Below are positions 17,031-24,195 of a stretch of DNA of 43,441 nt, piece by piece (the stretch's first letter is position 1; each line of letters begins with the position of its first letter). Source of the stretch: Actinomycetota bacterium (GTDB taxonomy: Bacteria > Actinomycetota > Thermoleophilia > Gaiellales > Gaiellaceae). Location of the stretch: assembly GCA_013816245.1 (NCBI GenBank), contig JACDEU010000022.1:1-43441 (forward strand), read 5' to 3'. Under the pieces are notes generated by a model. It ran no database searches. It worked only from the letters and a program-made list of their open reading frames with translations, and was not told the DNA's origin. Position numbers and translations under genes: made by a program.

Positions 17031-17147
17031 ATGATGAAAGGCGCATCGAAGCCAAAGAAGCTTGGCAAGAAGGTGGCGCAGAAGTCCCTGAAGGAGAAGA
17101 GGCAGGACAAACGCGCCGCCGGCAAGAAGGGTCTCGGCTCGACCTAG
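17031..17147 (+). CDS. Very small Lys/Arg-rich protein
   Basis: A 38-codon ORF starting at ATG 17031 (MMKGASKPKKLGKKVAQ) and ending GKKGLGST. About 40 percent of residues are Lys or Arg, with alternating KK pairs. GGGAGG at 17023-17028 lies 2-5 nt upstream of the two in-frame ATG codons, the second being at 17034. It is followed by a strong hairpin (17166-17186). The good ribosome binding site and the hairpin suggest a real gene. Function is unknown; a nucleic-acid-binding or ribosome-associated peptide is possible. Confidence 0.6.
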   Translation: MMKGASKPKKLGKKVAQKSLKEKRQDKRAAGKKGLGST

Positions 17148-17165
17148 ACCGATTGGTGGACTCGA

Positions 17166-17186
17166 GGCGGGTGCGACGCACCCGCC
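17166..17186. terminator. Hairpin between convergent small genes
   Basis: GGCGGGTGCG and CGCACCCGCC separated by one base form a very strong stem (effectively 8 bp with a CGACG loop). There is no T-run on either side. It lies between the stop of the Lys-rich ORF and the end of the opposing zinc-ribbon gene, so it could serve both as a terminator. Confidence 0.55.
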
Positions 17187-17207
17187 TACTCTGGAAACTG
17201 TCCGCCT

Positions 17208-17429
17208 TCAGACGGCCGTCGAGGCCGGTGTCCCATTCACCTGCGCGCGTTCCCACAACCGCTCGCCGCACATCATGCAGCGCGGCAGCACCTGACGCAC
17301 GATCACGGTGTTACCGCACGCGGCACACAGAAACCAACCGTTCGTGGCGACTCCCGCCGGCCAGAACTCGACGAAACCCATTTGATAATCAACCCGCCCT
17401 GCGAGCTTGATTGCTTCCCCCGGCTCCAT
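17208..17429 (-). CDS. Small zinc-ribbon protein
   Basis: A 73-residue protein with two CxxC knuckles, CAACGN at about 35-40 and CMMCGE at about 51-56, the usual rubredoxin-like or zinc-ribbon arrangement for one Zn ion. Hydrophobic strands flank them (QMGFVEFWPAGVATNGWFLC and TVIVRQVLP). No catalytic domain is present. It reads towards the Lys-rich ORF and lies 71 nt downstream of the MFS exporter gene. Role unknown; small ribbons of this kind often act in nucleic-acid or protein binding. Confidence 0.7.
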   Translation of the reverse strand: MEPGEAIKLAGRVDYQMGFVEFWPAGVATNGWFLCAACGNTVIVRQVLPRCMMCGERLWERAQVNGTPASTAV

Positions 17430-17500
17430 CTTTCGACCCCCTCGATCGAAGTTGCGAGCGCAGTCACCTTTTAGGTCGGGGGAAGGGCAGTGTCAAGGAG

Positions 17501-18949
17501 CTAGGCGGCCTCACTTGCCGGGATGGCATCCGCACCGGCATGAGCGGTCGCCCCGGCCGTGCGCAGAAGCGTTCCGCCGATGACCGCCGCTGCGACCGCG
17601 AAGACCGCACCCACAAGGAAGGCGAGGTGGTAGCCGCCGTTCAACGCGGCAACGGCGCTGTCGCCCGAGGCGCGCAGGCTGTCGGTCCGGGAGGCCGCGA
17701 GGCTCGCGAGAACGGAGAGCCCAAGCGCGCCGCCCATCATGAACGCCGTGTTGACGACACCGGATGCGAGCCCGGACTCCTCCGGCGCGACATCGCTCAT
17801 CGCCGCCAGCAGCACGGGGTTGAAAGCCATGCCGGCGCCGACGCCGAGCAGGATCATGCTCGGGAGCACGTCGACCAGGAAATGGCCGTCGACCGGGGCC
17901 CGAGCGAAGAGCACGAGGCCGGCTGCCGCGAGCGAGAGCCCTGCGGCGAGCGGCAGCCTGAGGCCGAAGCGCATCACAAGCTTCGCCGAGAGGCCGAGCG
18001 AGAAGACGCCCATGATCAGGTTCGAGGGCAGGAAGGCGAGTCCGACCCGAAGCGGGCTGTACCCGAGCACGAGCTGCAGGTACAGAGCCGAGAGGAAGAA
18101 CCAGGCGAACATCCCCGCCGCCCAGAAGATGCCGACCACGTTCGCGGTCGCGACGTTCCGCAGCTTGAAGAGGCGAAGCGGAACGAGCGGTGAGCTGACT
18201 CGCGCCTCGATCGCGATGAAGACCGCCATCAGCGCCGCGGCTGCCGCGAGCAGGCTGATCGTGCGCCCGGTTGCCCAACCCACGTCGTTGCCCTTGACGA
18301 TCGCGTAGACCGCGAGCATCAGCGCGGCCGTCACGGTGACCGCGCCGGCGATGTCGACACGTCCGGTCGCCTTCGCCCCACCCGCTTCCGGCACGAGCTT
18401 GAGCGAGAGCGCGTAGACGGCGGCTCCGATCGGGACGTTGACGAGGAAGATCCAGTGCCAGCTGAGCACGTCGGTCAGGACGCCGCCGAGCAGGACGCCG
18501 AGGCTTCCGCCGCCTGCAATCACGAAGCCGAAGACGCCCATCGCCTTCGCGCGCTCGGCCGGCTCGGTGAACAGGTTCATCATCAGTGAAAGCGCCACGG
18601 CCGAGACGATCGCGCCGCCGAGACCCTGCACTGCCCGCGCCGAGACCAGGAGCCCCTGTGAGTTGGAAACCCCGCAGGCGATCGAGGCGACTGTGAAGAG
18701 GGAGATCCCCATGAGGAAGAGCCGGCGGTGGCCGAAGAGGTCCCCGAGTCGCCCGCCGAGGAGCAGGAAGCCACCGAAGGTGAGGAGATAGGCGTTCACG
18801 ACCCAGGCAAGGGAGGTCGGAGAGAAGCCGAGATCCGTCCTGATCGAAGGCAGCGCCACGTTCACGATCGTGCTGTCGAGGACGATCATCAAGTCGCCGA
18901 GGCAGAGAACGTAGAGCGCGAGCCAGCGTGTGCGTCTATCCAGGGTCAT
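17501..18949 (-). CDS. DHA2-family (14-TM) MFS drug exporter
   Basis: Proton-coupled multidrug transporter of the EmrB/QacA type, 482 residues, inner membrane. Motifs: LDSTIVNVALP in TM1, the motif A loop GGRLGDLFGHRRLF after TM2, and antiporter motif C in TM5 (GGGSLGVLLGGVLTDVLSWHW). About 14 hydrophobic segments are visible. Length is typical. The upstream region to 19062 contains an 11-bp inverted repeat (19007-19034), a likely binding site for a repressor, but no TetR or MarR gene is adjacent. Confidence 0.93.
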   Translation of the reverse strand: MTLDRRTRWLALYVLCLGDLMIVLDSTIVNVALPSIRTDLGFSPTSLAWVVNAYLLTFGGFLLLGGRLGDLFGHRRLFLMGISLFTVASIACGVSNSQGLLVSARAVQGLGGAIVSAVALSLMMNLFTEPAERAKAMGVFGFVIAGGGSLGVLLGGVLTDVLSWHWIFLVNVPIGAAVYALSLKLVPEAGGAKATGRVDIAGAVTVTAALMLAVYAIVKGNDVGWATGRTISLLAAAAALMAVFIAIEARVSSPLVPLRLFKLRNVATANVVGIFWAAGMFAWFFLSALYLQLVLGYSPLRVGLAFLPSNLIMGVFSLGLSAKLVMRFGLRLPLAAGLSLAAAGLVLFARAPVDGHFLVDVLPSMILLGVGAGMAFNPVLLAAMSDVAPEESGLASGVVNTAFMMGGALGLSVLASLAASRTDSLRASGDSAVAALNGGYHLAFLVGAVFAVAAAVIGGTLLRTAGATAHAGADAIPASEAA

Positions 18950-19006
18950 GAGCTTTCCTTTCGGAGTTCTAGCGGTCTCGAGGGGTTAGACCGGGTTACC
19001 GCCGAG

Positions 19007-19034
19007 AACTCATCGGTCACCGCACCGATGAGTT
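19007..19034. promoter_or_regulatory. Inverted repeat in MFS/STAS divergent promoter region
   Basis: AACTCATCGGT (19007-19017) and ACCGATGAGTT (19024-19034) are perfect 11-bp arms around a 6-nt spacer, directly between the divergent starts at 18949 and 19063. The plus strand has TTTT at its end, so a terminator reading is possible, but position favours an operator for the exporter. Confidence 0.5.
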
Positions 19035-19062
19035 TTCCCAGGCTGCGGGGTCTTGGTCTTAG

Positions 19063-19326
19063 ATGGCCGCCTCAAAGGCGCACACGATTGCCTTCCCAGT
19101 TTCGGGCGCCATTGCCCTCGGCGACCTGCCAACCGGGGTCAAGGTGGTCCTCTGCGAGGTCTGTGACGCCGACCCGAACGCCGTGACTGTGGACGCCCTG
19201 GCCCGGCTCCAGCTCACTGCCCGGCGGCAGGGCTGCGAGGTTCGCCTGCGCCGTCCGTCCGAAGAGCTTCGACAGCTGCTCGGCTTCATGGGCCTTGCAG
19301 AAGTCCTGCCGGAAACGCCGGACTGA
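19063..19326 (+). CDS. STAS-domain protein
   Basis: An 87-residue single-domain protein resembling anti-sigma-factor antagonists and MlaB. It has the strand-helix pattern FPVSGAIALGDLP, VKVVLCEV, then VDALARLQLTARRQGCEVRLRR and the C-terminal ELRQLLGFMGLAEVL typical of STAS. The expected phosphorylatable Ser/Thr at the end of the VDALARL strand is not clear (it reads NAVTVDALA, so Thr is the only candidate nearby). It converges on an ECF sigma factor gene with 2 nt between stops. Divergent from the exporter. Confidence 0.7.
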   Translation: MAASKAHTIAFPVSGAIALGDLPTGVKVVLCEVCDADPNAVTVDALARLQLTARRQGCEVRLRRPSEELRQLLGFMGLAEVLPETPD

Positions 19327-19328
19327 AA

Positions 19329-20306
19329 CTACGACTCGATCCGGGCGGGCAGCCCGAAGAGCGGGAACACACGCTCGGTGTCGAGAAAGAACGTGAATTC
19401 GACGATCCGGCCGTCGGCGATCTCGAGCACCTGCAGCGCCCACGGGTCGTAGCCGCTTCCCGACTCGCTCGGCTTGTACTGCCCGAACGCGGGAGCCCCG
19501 TTCGCGGTGACAGTCGGGATGACGCGCGAGCCGCGGCAGCCGCCACCCTGGCCGACCCACCAGGCGAGGATGTCGTCGCGGCCACTCAGCCACAGTTCGT
19601 ACGGCGGCATCGACTGGGTCGCGTCCTCCTGGATCAGCGAAGTAAGCGCGTCCATGTCGTACTGCTCGAATGCGTCCACGTAACGGGCGAGCAGGTCTGC
19701 GTCCGCCTCGTCGACGGAGGGCGACGTTTTCGCGGCGCTCACGTTGCTCGCGTCCAGGGTCGCTCGCGCGCGTTGCAGCGCGCTGTTCACGGAGGCAACA
19801 CTCGTCTCGAGCAGCTCGGCGACCTCTGTCGCCTTCCACCGCAGGACTTCGCAGAGGATCAGCACGGCGCGCTGGCGAGGCGGTAGGTGCTGCAGCGCAG
19901 CGACGAATGCCAGGCGGATCGTCTCGCGCGCGACCGCCACTTCGGCGGGGTCTCCGTCCGCCGGGATGGCGAGCCCGTCCGGGATCGGCTCGATCCAGGT
20001 GACCTCCGGAAGCGTGTCGCCGATCGGCCCGGCAGGGTCGCGCGCGGGCCCGAGGTCCATCGGCCGTGCGCGGCGCTCGCGACCTTCGAGCATGTCGAGG
20101 CACACGTTCGTGGCGATCCGGTAGAGCCAGGAGCGCAGAGCGGCGCGACCCTCGAAGCGATCGAGGTTCCGCCAGGCGCGAACCATCGTCTCCTGGACGG
20201 CGTCCTCCGCCTCGAACCCGGATCCCAGCATCCGGTAGCAGTGCGCGGTCAGCTCGACGCGGTGCTGCTCGAGCTGGGCCTCGGATGTCGCTTCGATCTG
20301 ACTCAT
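19329..20306 (-). CDS. ECF sigma factor with SnoaL-like C-terminal domain (SigG-type)
   Basis: A 325-residue extracytoplasmic-function sigma factor. Region 2 is at about 12-75 ([36 protein letters not shown]), and region 4 at about 125-190 ([44 protein letters not shown]). After a short linker the last 120 residues resemble an NTF2/SnoaL fold ([19 protein letters not shown], then [27 protein letters not shown]). In this architecture the tail usually replaces a separate anti-sigma factor in control; none is adjacent. No promoter motif recognised by it could be identified. Confidence 0.9.
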   Translation of the reverse strand: MSQIEATSEAQLEQHRVELTAHCYRMLGSGFEAEDAVQETMVRAWRNLDRFEGRAALRSWLYRIATNVCLDMLEGRERRARPMDLGPARDPAGPIGDTLPEVTWIEPIPDGLAIPADGDPAEVAVARETIRLAFVAALQHLPPRQRAVLILCEVLRWKATEVAELLETSVASVNSALQRARATLDASNVSAAKTSPSVDEADADLLARYVDAFEQYDMDALTSLIQEDATQSMPPYELWLSGRDDILAWWVGQGGGCRGSRVIPTVTANGAPAFGQYKPSESGSGYDPWALQVLEIADGRIVEFTFFLDTERVFPLFGLPARIES

Positions 20307-20330
20307 GGCGTGCCCAAGATCCTACGCATG

Positions 20331-20347
20331 CCAGGGACAGTCCCTGG
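20331..20347. promoter_or_regulatory. Short inverted repeat upstream of the sigma factor gene
   Basis: CCAGGGAC and GTCCCTGG, perfect 8-bp arms with one base between, 25 nt upstream of the sigma factor start and downstream of a tiny membrane-protein gene on the same strand. Could be an operator or a hairpin terminator. Confidence 0.35.
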
Positions 20348-20381
20348 AACGTGTCCGTACAGCCCTGCCGGTGACCGTGAC

Positions 20382-20540
20382 CTAGGGGCCGAGGCGCGTC
20401 TTGCGCCTGATCCCGAGGCGTCGCTGCACAGCCTTGTCCTCGTCGCCGTCCTTCTTCGCACCCCAGACGAAAACGGCGAGGACGACGACGACCGTCACCA
20501 ACATGACCATCCCAAGGAGAACTTCGGCGGCGAGTTGCAT
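20382..20540 (-). CDS. Small single-TM protein
   Basis: A 52-codon ORF from ATG at 20540: MQLAAEVLLGMVMLVTVVVV leads into one hydrophobic helix (about residues 5-25, ending VFVWG), then a charged tail AKKDGDEDKAVQRRLGIRRK. Typical of small bitopic actinobacterial proteins. Located between the sigma factor gene and a decayed BtpA gene on the same strand. Function unknown. Confidence 0.55.
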   Translation of the reverse strand: MQLAAEVLLGMVMLVTVVVVLAVFVWGAKKDGDEDKAVQRRLGIRRKTRLGP

Positions 20541-20549
20541 AGGCGGAGC

Positions 20550-21023
20550 CTAGAGGCTGTCTCTGACCGCGCGCACCTCGGTCATGAACCGGTTCGCGTG
20601 CTCGGGGTCGACCGGATTCTAGGTACCCCCGTCGACCTTGAGATCCGAGCCGACGATCGTTGCGTTCGCGACCGCCAGGAAATCTCTGACGTTCGTGAAC
20701 TTGACGCCGGTGTTCGCGAAGACCGGCGTCTCGTCGGCGCAGCCCGGCGTGATGTTCATGAACACCGCCACGTGCTGGGCGTTCAGCTCGCGGCGATAGC
20801 GCAAGAGCTTTCCTGCGTCAGGCGCCCGGAGCCCATGTCGGACTCGTACGTGCCCGTCGCGACCTCGCGAATGAACGAAGCGCCCGTAACCGCGGCGACG
20901 GCCAAAGCCGCCTGGGGATCCCTACGAACCGGCGGTCTCGTCGTAGAGCGGGGTGCCCGGCATAGGCGGCAGGTGCGCCATCGCGACAGCCGGCTTGTCG
21001 ACTCCGAAGAGCTCCGTCAGGCA
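20550..21023 (-). pseudogene. BtpA/SgcQ-family TIM-barrel gene remnant
   Basis: Read on the minus strand, fragments of a BtpA-family protein occur in order but broken. ELFGVDKPAVAMAHLPPMPG and TPLYDETAG (from about 21020) is the N-terminus. It is followed in another frame by DPQAALAVAAVTGASFIREV and ATGTYESDMG, then after a frameshift LRAPDAGKLLRYRRELNAQH, then TPVFANTGVKFTNVRDFLAV and GSDLKVDGGT. A TAG at 20619-20621 then stops the frame where the family has Trp (DGHTWNPVD), and the frame continues NPVDPEHANRFM to a stop at 20550. Two internal deletions (about 60 residues each, by memory of the family), one frameshift and one nonsense codon make this a pseudogene. Confidence 0.75.
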
Positions 21024-21047
21024 AACGACACTCGCGCATCTAACCGC

Positions 21048-21075
21048 ACTGGAGGCCCCGATCGGGGCCTCCAGT
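21048..21075 (-). terminator. 28-bp perfect palindrome between two pseudogenes
   Basis: ACTGGAGGCCCC, GATC, GGGGCCTCCAGT: a perfect palindrome of 28 bp giving a 12-bp stem with a GATC loop. It lies 20 nt after the stop of the upstream minus-strand remnant and before the BtpA remnant. No T-run follows on either strand. Probably a terminator; a protein-binding palindrome cannot be excluded. Confidence 0.5.
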
Positions 21076-21095
21076 GTCAACGGATCCGAATTCGG

Positions 21096-21305
21096 CTAGC
21101 CGTTGTCGTCGTTCGCGGCCGCCAGCGCAGCCGCCTGCTCCGGGCTGAGCCTGACGATCTGCTCACAACCACGGAGCGTGACGGGATCGTGCTCGATCAC
21201 CTACGCGACATCGAGCCCGGCCCCGCAGTCCATCACGTCGCGGGTGTTGTCATTGGCGAGCGCGTGCAGGACGTCGCCTCCGTGTGGAAGGAATCGACCT
21301 AGCCT
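21096..21305 (-). pseudogene. Unidentified decayed gene fragment
   Basis: Minus-strand reading HGGDVLHALANDNTRDVMD continues CGAGLDVA, meets a TAG at 21201-21203, then VIEHDPVTLRGCEQIVRLSP and EQAAALAAANDDNG to a stop at 21096. The composition is protein-like throughout, and the TAG probably replaced a CAG, so this looks like the C-terminal part of a gene carrying a nonsense mutation and lacking its 5' end. The family is not recognised. It is in line with the BtpA remnant, suggesting a former operon. Confidence 0.5.
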
Positions 21306-21438
21306 TTATCCCGCCCACGTGTGTTGGGGCTATGCGCTCCAGTAAGAAGACCTTGAAAGTTTCGTTAGCCGAAGCGATGAGTTTCCCGACCCGATCCGGT
21401 CTTATGTGGAACACCAAAGACAGAAAGGACGCCCGACC

Positions 21439-22098
21439 ATGGCAAACGTGATTCTCGACATCTCGACCTCGCTCGACGGCTTCGTCGCCGGCCCGGACCA
21501 AACTCTCGACGAGCCTCTCGGCAAAGGCGGCGAAGACCTGCACGAGTGGGCATTCGCGGCCGCAAGCTGGCGCGAGAGCCACGGCCGCGCCGGTGGCGAG
21601 GACAACGCGGACTCCAAGGTCATTGAGGAAGCCCTCGCCGGCACAGGAGCCGTAATCATGGGCCGGCGGATGTTCAGCGGCGGCGCGGGCCCGTGGGAGG
21701 ACGACGCCAACGCAAACGGATGGTGGGGAGACAAGCCTCCCTTTCACGTCCCTGCGTTCGTCCTCACACATCACGCCCGCGAACCGCTGAACATGCAGGG
21801 AGGCACGACGTTCACGTTCGTCACGGACGACATCGAAGCCGCGCTCGAGCAGGCCCAAGCCGCCGCCGGCGACAAGAGCGTCCACCTGGCGGGCGGCGCC
21901 ACGATTGGGCAGCAGTACCTCGACGCGGGGCTGGTCGAAGAGCTGCAGATTCACGTCGCCCCGGTGCTCCTCGGTGACGGCGTTCGCCTCTTCGACAAGC
22001 TCGGCGATGATCGGCCCGAGCTCGAGATCACCAGGGTCATCGCCTCTCCGACCGTCACCCATCTGCGATACCGCGTCCTCAAAGGAGAGCGAGCATGA
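21439..22098 (+). CDS. RibD C-terminal / dihydrofolate-reductase-like protein (first copy)
   Basis: A 219-residue protein of the DHFR-like superfamily. The N-terminus MANVILDISTSLDGFVAGPD is the family strand and loop that binds NADPH; ALAGTGAVIMGRRMFSGG is the helix-strand with the MGR motif, and VHLAGGATIGQQYLDAGLVEELQIHV with PVLLGDGVRLF is the typical C-terminal half. GAAAGGA at 21423-21429 is a fair ribosome binding site. Physiological substrate is unknown; true folate reduction is unlikely. It overlaps the next, homologous gene by 4 nt (ATGA). Confidence 0.9.
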   Translation: MANVILDISTSLDGFVAGPDQTLDEPLGKGGEDLHEWAFAAASWRESHGRAGGEDNADSKVIEEALAGTGAVIMGRRMFSGGAGPWEDDANANGWWGDKPPFHVPAFVLTHHAREPLNMQGGTTFTFVTDDIEAALEQAQAAAGDKSVHLAGGATIGQQYLDAGLVEELQIHVAPVLLGDGVRLFDKLGDDRPELEITRVIASPTVTHLRYRVLKGERA

Positions 22099-22664
22099 GA
22101 AGAATCGTCGTAACGGAGTTCGTCACCCTCGACGGAGTGATGGAAGACCCGGGCGGAAGCGAAAACACCGACCGCGGCGGCTGGGCGTTTCAGTTCGAGC
22201 GTGGGCCCGAAGGTGACAAGTTCAAGCTCGACGAGACCCTCGATGCCGAGGCGATGCTCCTCGGACGCAAGACGTACGAGGGCTTCGCAGAGGCGTGGCC
22301 GACGAGGACCGACGAGGACGGCTTCGCCGACAGGATGAACTCGATGCGCAAGTACGTAGTCTCGAACACCCTCGAGTCAGCCGATTGGAACAACTCGATC
22401 CTGATCAGCGGCGACGTCCCCGAGGAGGTCGCAAAGCTGAAGCAGCAACCCGGCGGCGACATCCTCGTCCATGGAAGCGCCCAGCTCGTGCACACGTTGA
22501 TGGAGCACGACGTCGTCGACGAGTACCGACTCATGATCTTCCCCGTCCTGCTCGGAGGCGGCAAGCGACTCTTCGAGGACGGGGTCGACAGGACCGCTTT
22601 GCAGATCGTCGAGACGAAGCCTGCCGGAGAGGTAGTAATCGTGGTTCTCCAGCGCGCAACGTGA
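22095..22664 (+). CDS. RibD C-terminal / dihydrofolate-reductase-like protein (second copy)
   Basis: A 189-residue relative of the preceding gene, with MRRIVVTEFVTLDGVMEDPG at the start, AMLLGRKTYEGFAEAWP in place of MGRR, and ILVHGSAQLVHTLMEHDVVD followed by MIFPVLLGGGKRLF. The two overlap by ATGA and are probably co-translated, yet are divergent in sequence, so the duplication is old. Its stop overlaps a GTG that begins a decayed AraC regulator (GTGA), implying a former three-gene operon. Confidence 0.9.
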   Translation: MRRIVVTEFVTLDGVMEDPGGSENTDRGGWAFQFERGPEGDKFKLDETLDAEAMLLGRKTYEGFAEAWPTRTDEDGFADRMNSMRKYVVSNTLESADWNNSILISGDVPEEVAKLKQQPGGDILVHGSAQLVHTLMEHDVVDEYRLMIFPVLLGGGKRLFEDGVDRTALQIVETKPAGEVVIVVLQRAT

Positions 22665-23011
22665 GCCAACTGCTCCTCAAACCGGCCCCTCCCACGCGAC
22701 ACCTGCTGCGCGCGAAGGATCTGATCGACGCCCGCTACCGCGAACCGCTCGACCTCCGCGCGCTCCCCCCCGCCGCACACCTATCGCCCGCGCACTCAGC
22801 CGCGAGTTCCGCCGCGCGTTCGGCGAGACGCCGCACCACTATCTCCTCACGCGCCGACTCGAGCGCGCGGTCGCGTTGCTCCGACCGATCACTCGGTCGC
22901 GCTGCTTCGACGTCGGGGCTGCAAAGCGTCCGCTCCTTCACCACGAGCTTCGGACGCACCTTCGGCATCTCCCCCCACAGCTGGACGCTGCTCAGGTTTC
23001 TCTGTGCATGA
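22661..23011 (+). pseudogene. AraC-family regulator remnant
   Basis: Starts at a GTG overlapping the reductase stop. LLRAKDLIDARYREPLDLRA and AAHLSPAH is the first helix-turn-helix of an AraC domain. A lost base near 22797 shifts SREFRRAFGETPHHYLLTRR and LERAVALL into another frame. Further shifts separate CFDVG and LQSVRSFTTSFGRTFGISP (the second helix-turn-helix). At least three frame changes disrupt an otherwise complete stand-alone AraC domain of about 115 residues. The last frame ends inside the 3' end of the opposing GNAT gene. It may have regulated the two reductase genes. Confidence 0.8.
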
Positions 23012-23405
23012 AGTTCTGCCGGCGGTCGGTGCGAGGGCGCACCAACTCGCGCACCGCCGCCGGTATTACCTGTTCCTGCACGACGTGGAAACCGTGTTTC
23101 GAGTAGAACGGGATCCGCTCGTCGCGGCACTCGAGCCACCAATCCGAAAGACGCGTCTCGAGGATCTCGTCGAGCATGCGACCACCGATCCCTCTGCCGC
23201 GTGAATCGGCGCGGACAACCATCGCCCTGATGAAGAGAAGCCCGCACGGCAGCTCCTCGAACTGAAGGGAGCCGACCAGCTCTCCGTTCTCCCGGGCCAC
23301 CCAGACCTCGCCGTCCACTCTGCTCTGTGCCCAGCCCGCCTCGTGATGGAGCTCGAGGATCGCGTCGTGGTCGACTACAGCGGCCCTGGAGATCTCCGAT
23401 CCCAC
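22992..23405 (-). CDS. GNAT family acetyltransferase
   Basis: A 137-residue N-acetyltransferase: VDHDAILELHHEAGWAQSRV, the strand VWVARENGELVGSLQFEEL, the acetyl-CoA segment LFIRAMVVRADSRGRGIGGRMLDEI (R-G-R-G-I-G) and the C-terminal FYSKHGFHVVQEQV. Short but complete. Substrate unknown. Divergent from the S4 gene with 29 nt between starts, and convergent with the AraC remnant, which it overlaps by 20 nt. Confidence 0.85.
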   Translation of the reverse strand: MGSEISRAAVVDHDAILELHHEAGWAQSRVDGEVWVARENGELVGSLQFEELPCGLLFIRAMVVRADSRGRGIGGRMLDEILETRLSDWWLECRDERIPFYSKHGFHVVQEQVIPAAVRELVRPRTDRRQNFMHRET

Positions 23406-23434
23406 GGCTCAATCCTAGAATTCACCACGAGATC

Positions 23435-23833
23435 ATGGATCAAGTGCGCATAGACAAATGGCTCTGGGCGGCGCGGTTCTTCAAGACGCGGAGTGCGGCG
23501 ACTGACGCCGTGCTCGGTGGACGCGTGCATGTCAACGGCTCGCGCGTGAAGCCGTCCAAGGAAGTCGGGCGCGAAGACATGGTCGAGGTGACCGTCGAAT
23601 CGCTCAAGCGCACCGTAAGGGTGACCGCCGTGAGCGCCAAGCGCGGGCCGGCCAGTGTCGCGGCAACGCTGTACACCGAGACACCGGAATCGGTCGCCGC
23701 GCAGGAGCAGCACAGGCTCGAGCGGCGGCTCGCCAGACCGCTCGGCTCTGATTTGGGTGCGCGACCCACGAAGCTCGATCGCCGCCGCCTCGACGCCTTA
23801 CGTCGTTCCTTGCGGCGCGGGCATCAGGGCTGA
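23435..23833 (+). CDS. S4-domain RNA-binding protein (HslR/Hsp15-like)
   Basis: A 132-residue protein. VRIDKWLWAARFFKTRSAAT and GGRVHVNGSRVKPSKEVGRED form the S4 fold that binds structured RNA; Hsp15 proteins recycle stalled 50S subunits carrying nascent peptide. The tail is basic (LERRLARPLG, TKLDRRRLDALRRSLRRG). Start at ATG 23435 puts the S4 domain at the very N-terminus as in the family. Its stop overlaps the opposing ORF by 10 nt. Confidence 0.9.
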   Translation: MDQVRIDKWLWAARFFKTRSAATDAVLGGRVHVNGSRVKPSKEVGREDMVEVTVESLKRTVRVTAVSAKRGPASVAATLYTETPESVAAQEQHRLERRLARPLGSDLGARPTKLDRRRLDALRRSLRRGHQG

Positions 23834-24195
23834 TCGGTAGCTGAGCCGGCAAGCGTCCCAGCGTTCGTTCGTCGAATCCAGGCTGGCAAGACTGCGGCGA
23901 TAGCAAATGCTCCGAAGACCAGGACGACAGCGAGCAGCCACGTAAACCCCGAGGTGCCAGTCGAAGGCGGGCGACCTTGAAAAGTCGTCAGATCGACGTT
24001 CAGCGCCGGGCGGGCTGCGCGGGTCACGATCAGGAAACCGTGACGGCTATCCAGTTTCAGTCCGAGGTGCGTCAGGTCTGTCCCGACAAGAACATCGAGG
24101 TCAAGCTCAGAAGCTCCCAGAAGATCGACGCCTGTGTCGCAGCCGTGCTCGCGGTCTCGCTTCACCTCCCCCAAGTCGCCCAGCTCACGACGCAC
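23824..24195 (-). CDS. Possible membrane-anchored protein, 5' end truncated
   Basis: A 123-residue minus-strand ORF ending in a convincing C-terminal helix (FTWLLAVVLVFGAFAIAAVL then PAWIRR), preceded by a short linker and a hydrophilic region with a strand-like LDVLVGTDLTHLGLKLDSRH. The helix followed by Arg residues fits a bitopic membrane anchor. Its 5' end overlaps the start of the integrase remnant, so it may have been cut by that insertion. No family recognised; it could also be a chance frame. Confidence 0.4.
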   Translation of the reverse strand: MRRELGDLGEVKRDREHGCDTGVDLLGASELDLDVLVGTDLTHLGLKLDSRHGFLIVTRAARPALNVDLTTFQGRPPSTGTSGFTWLLAVVLVFGAFAIAAVLPAWIRRTNAGTLAGSATDQP

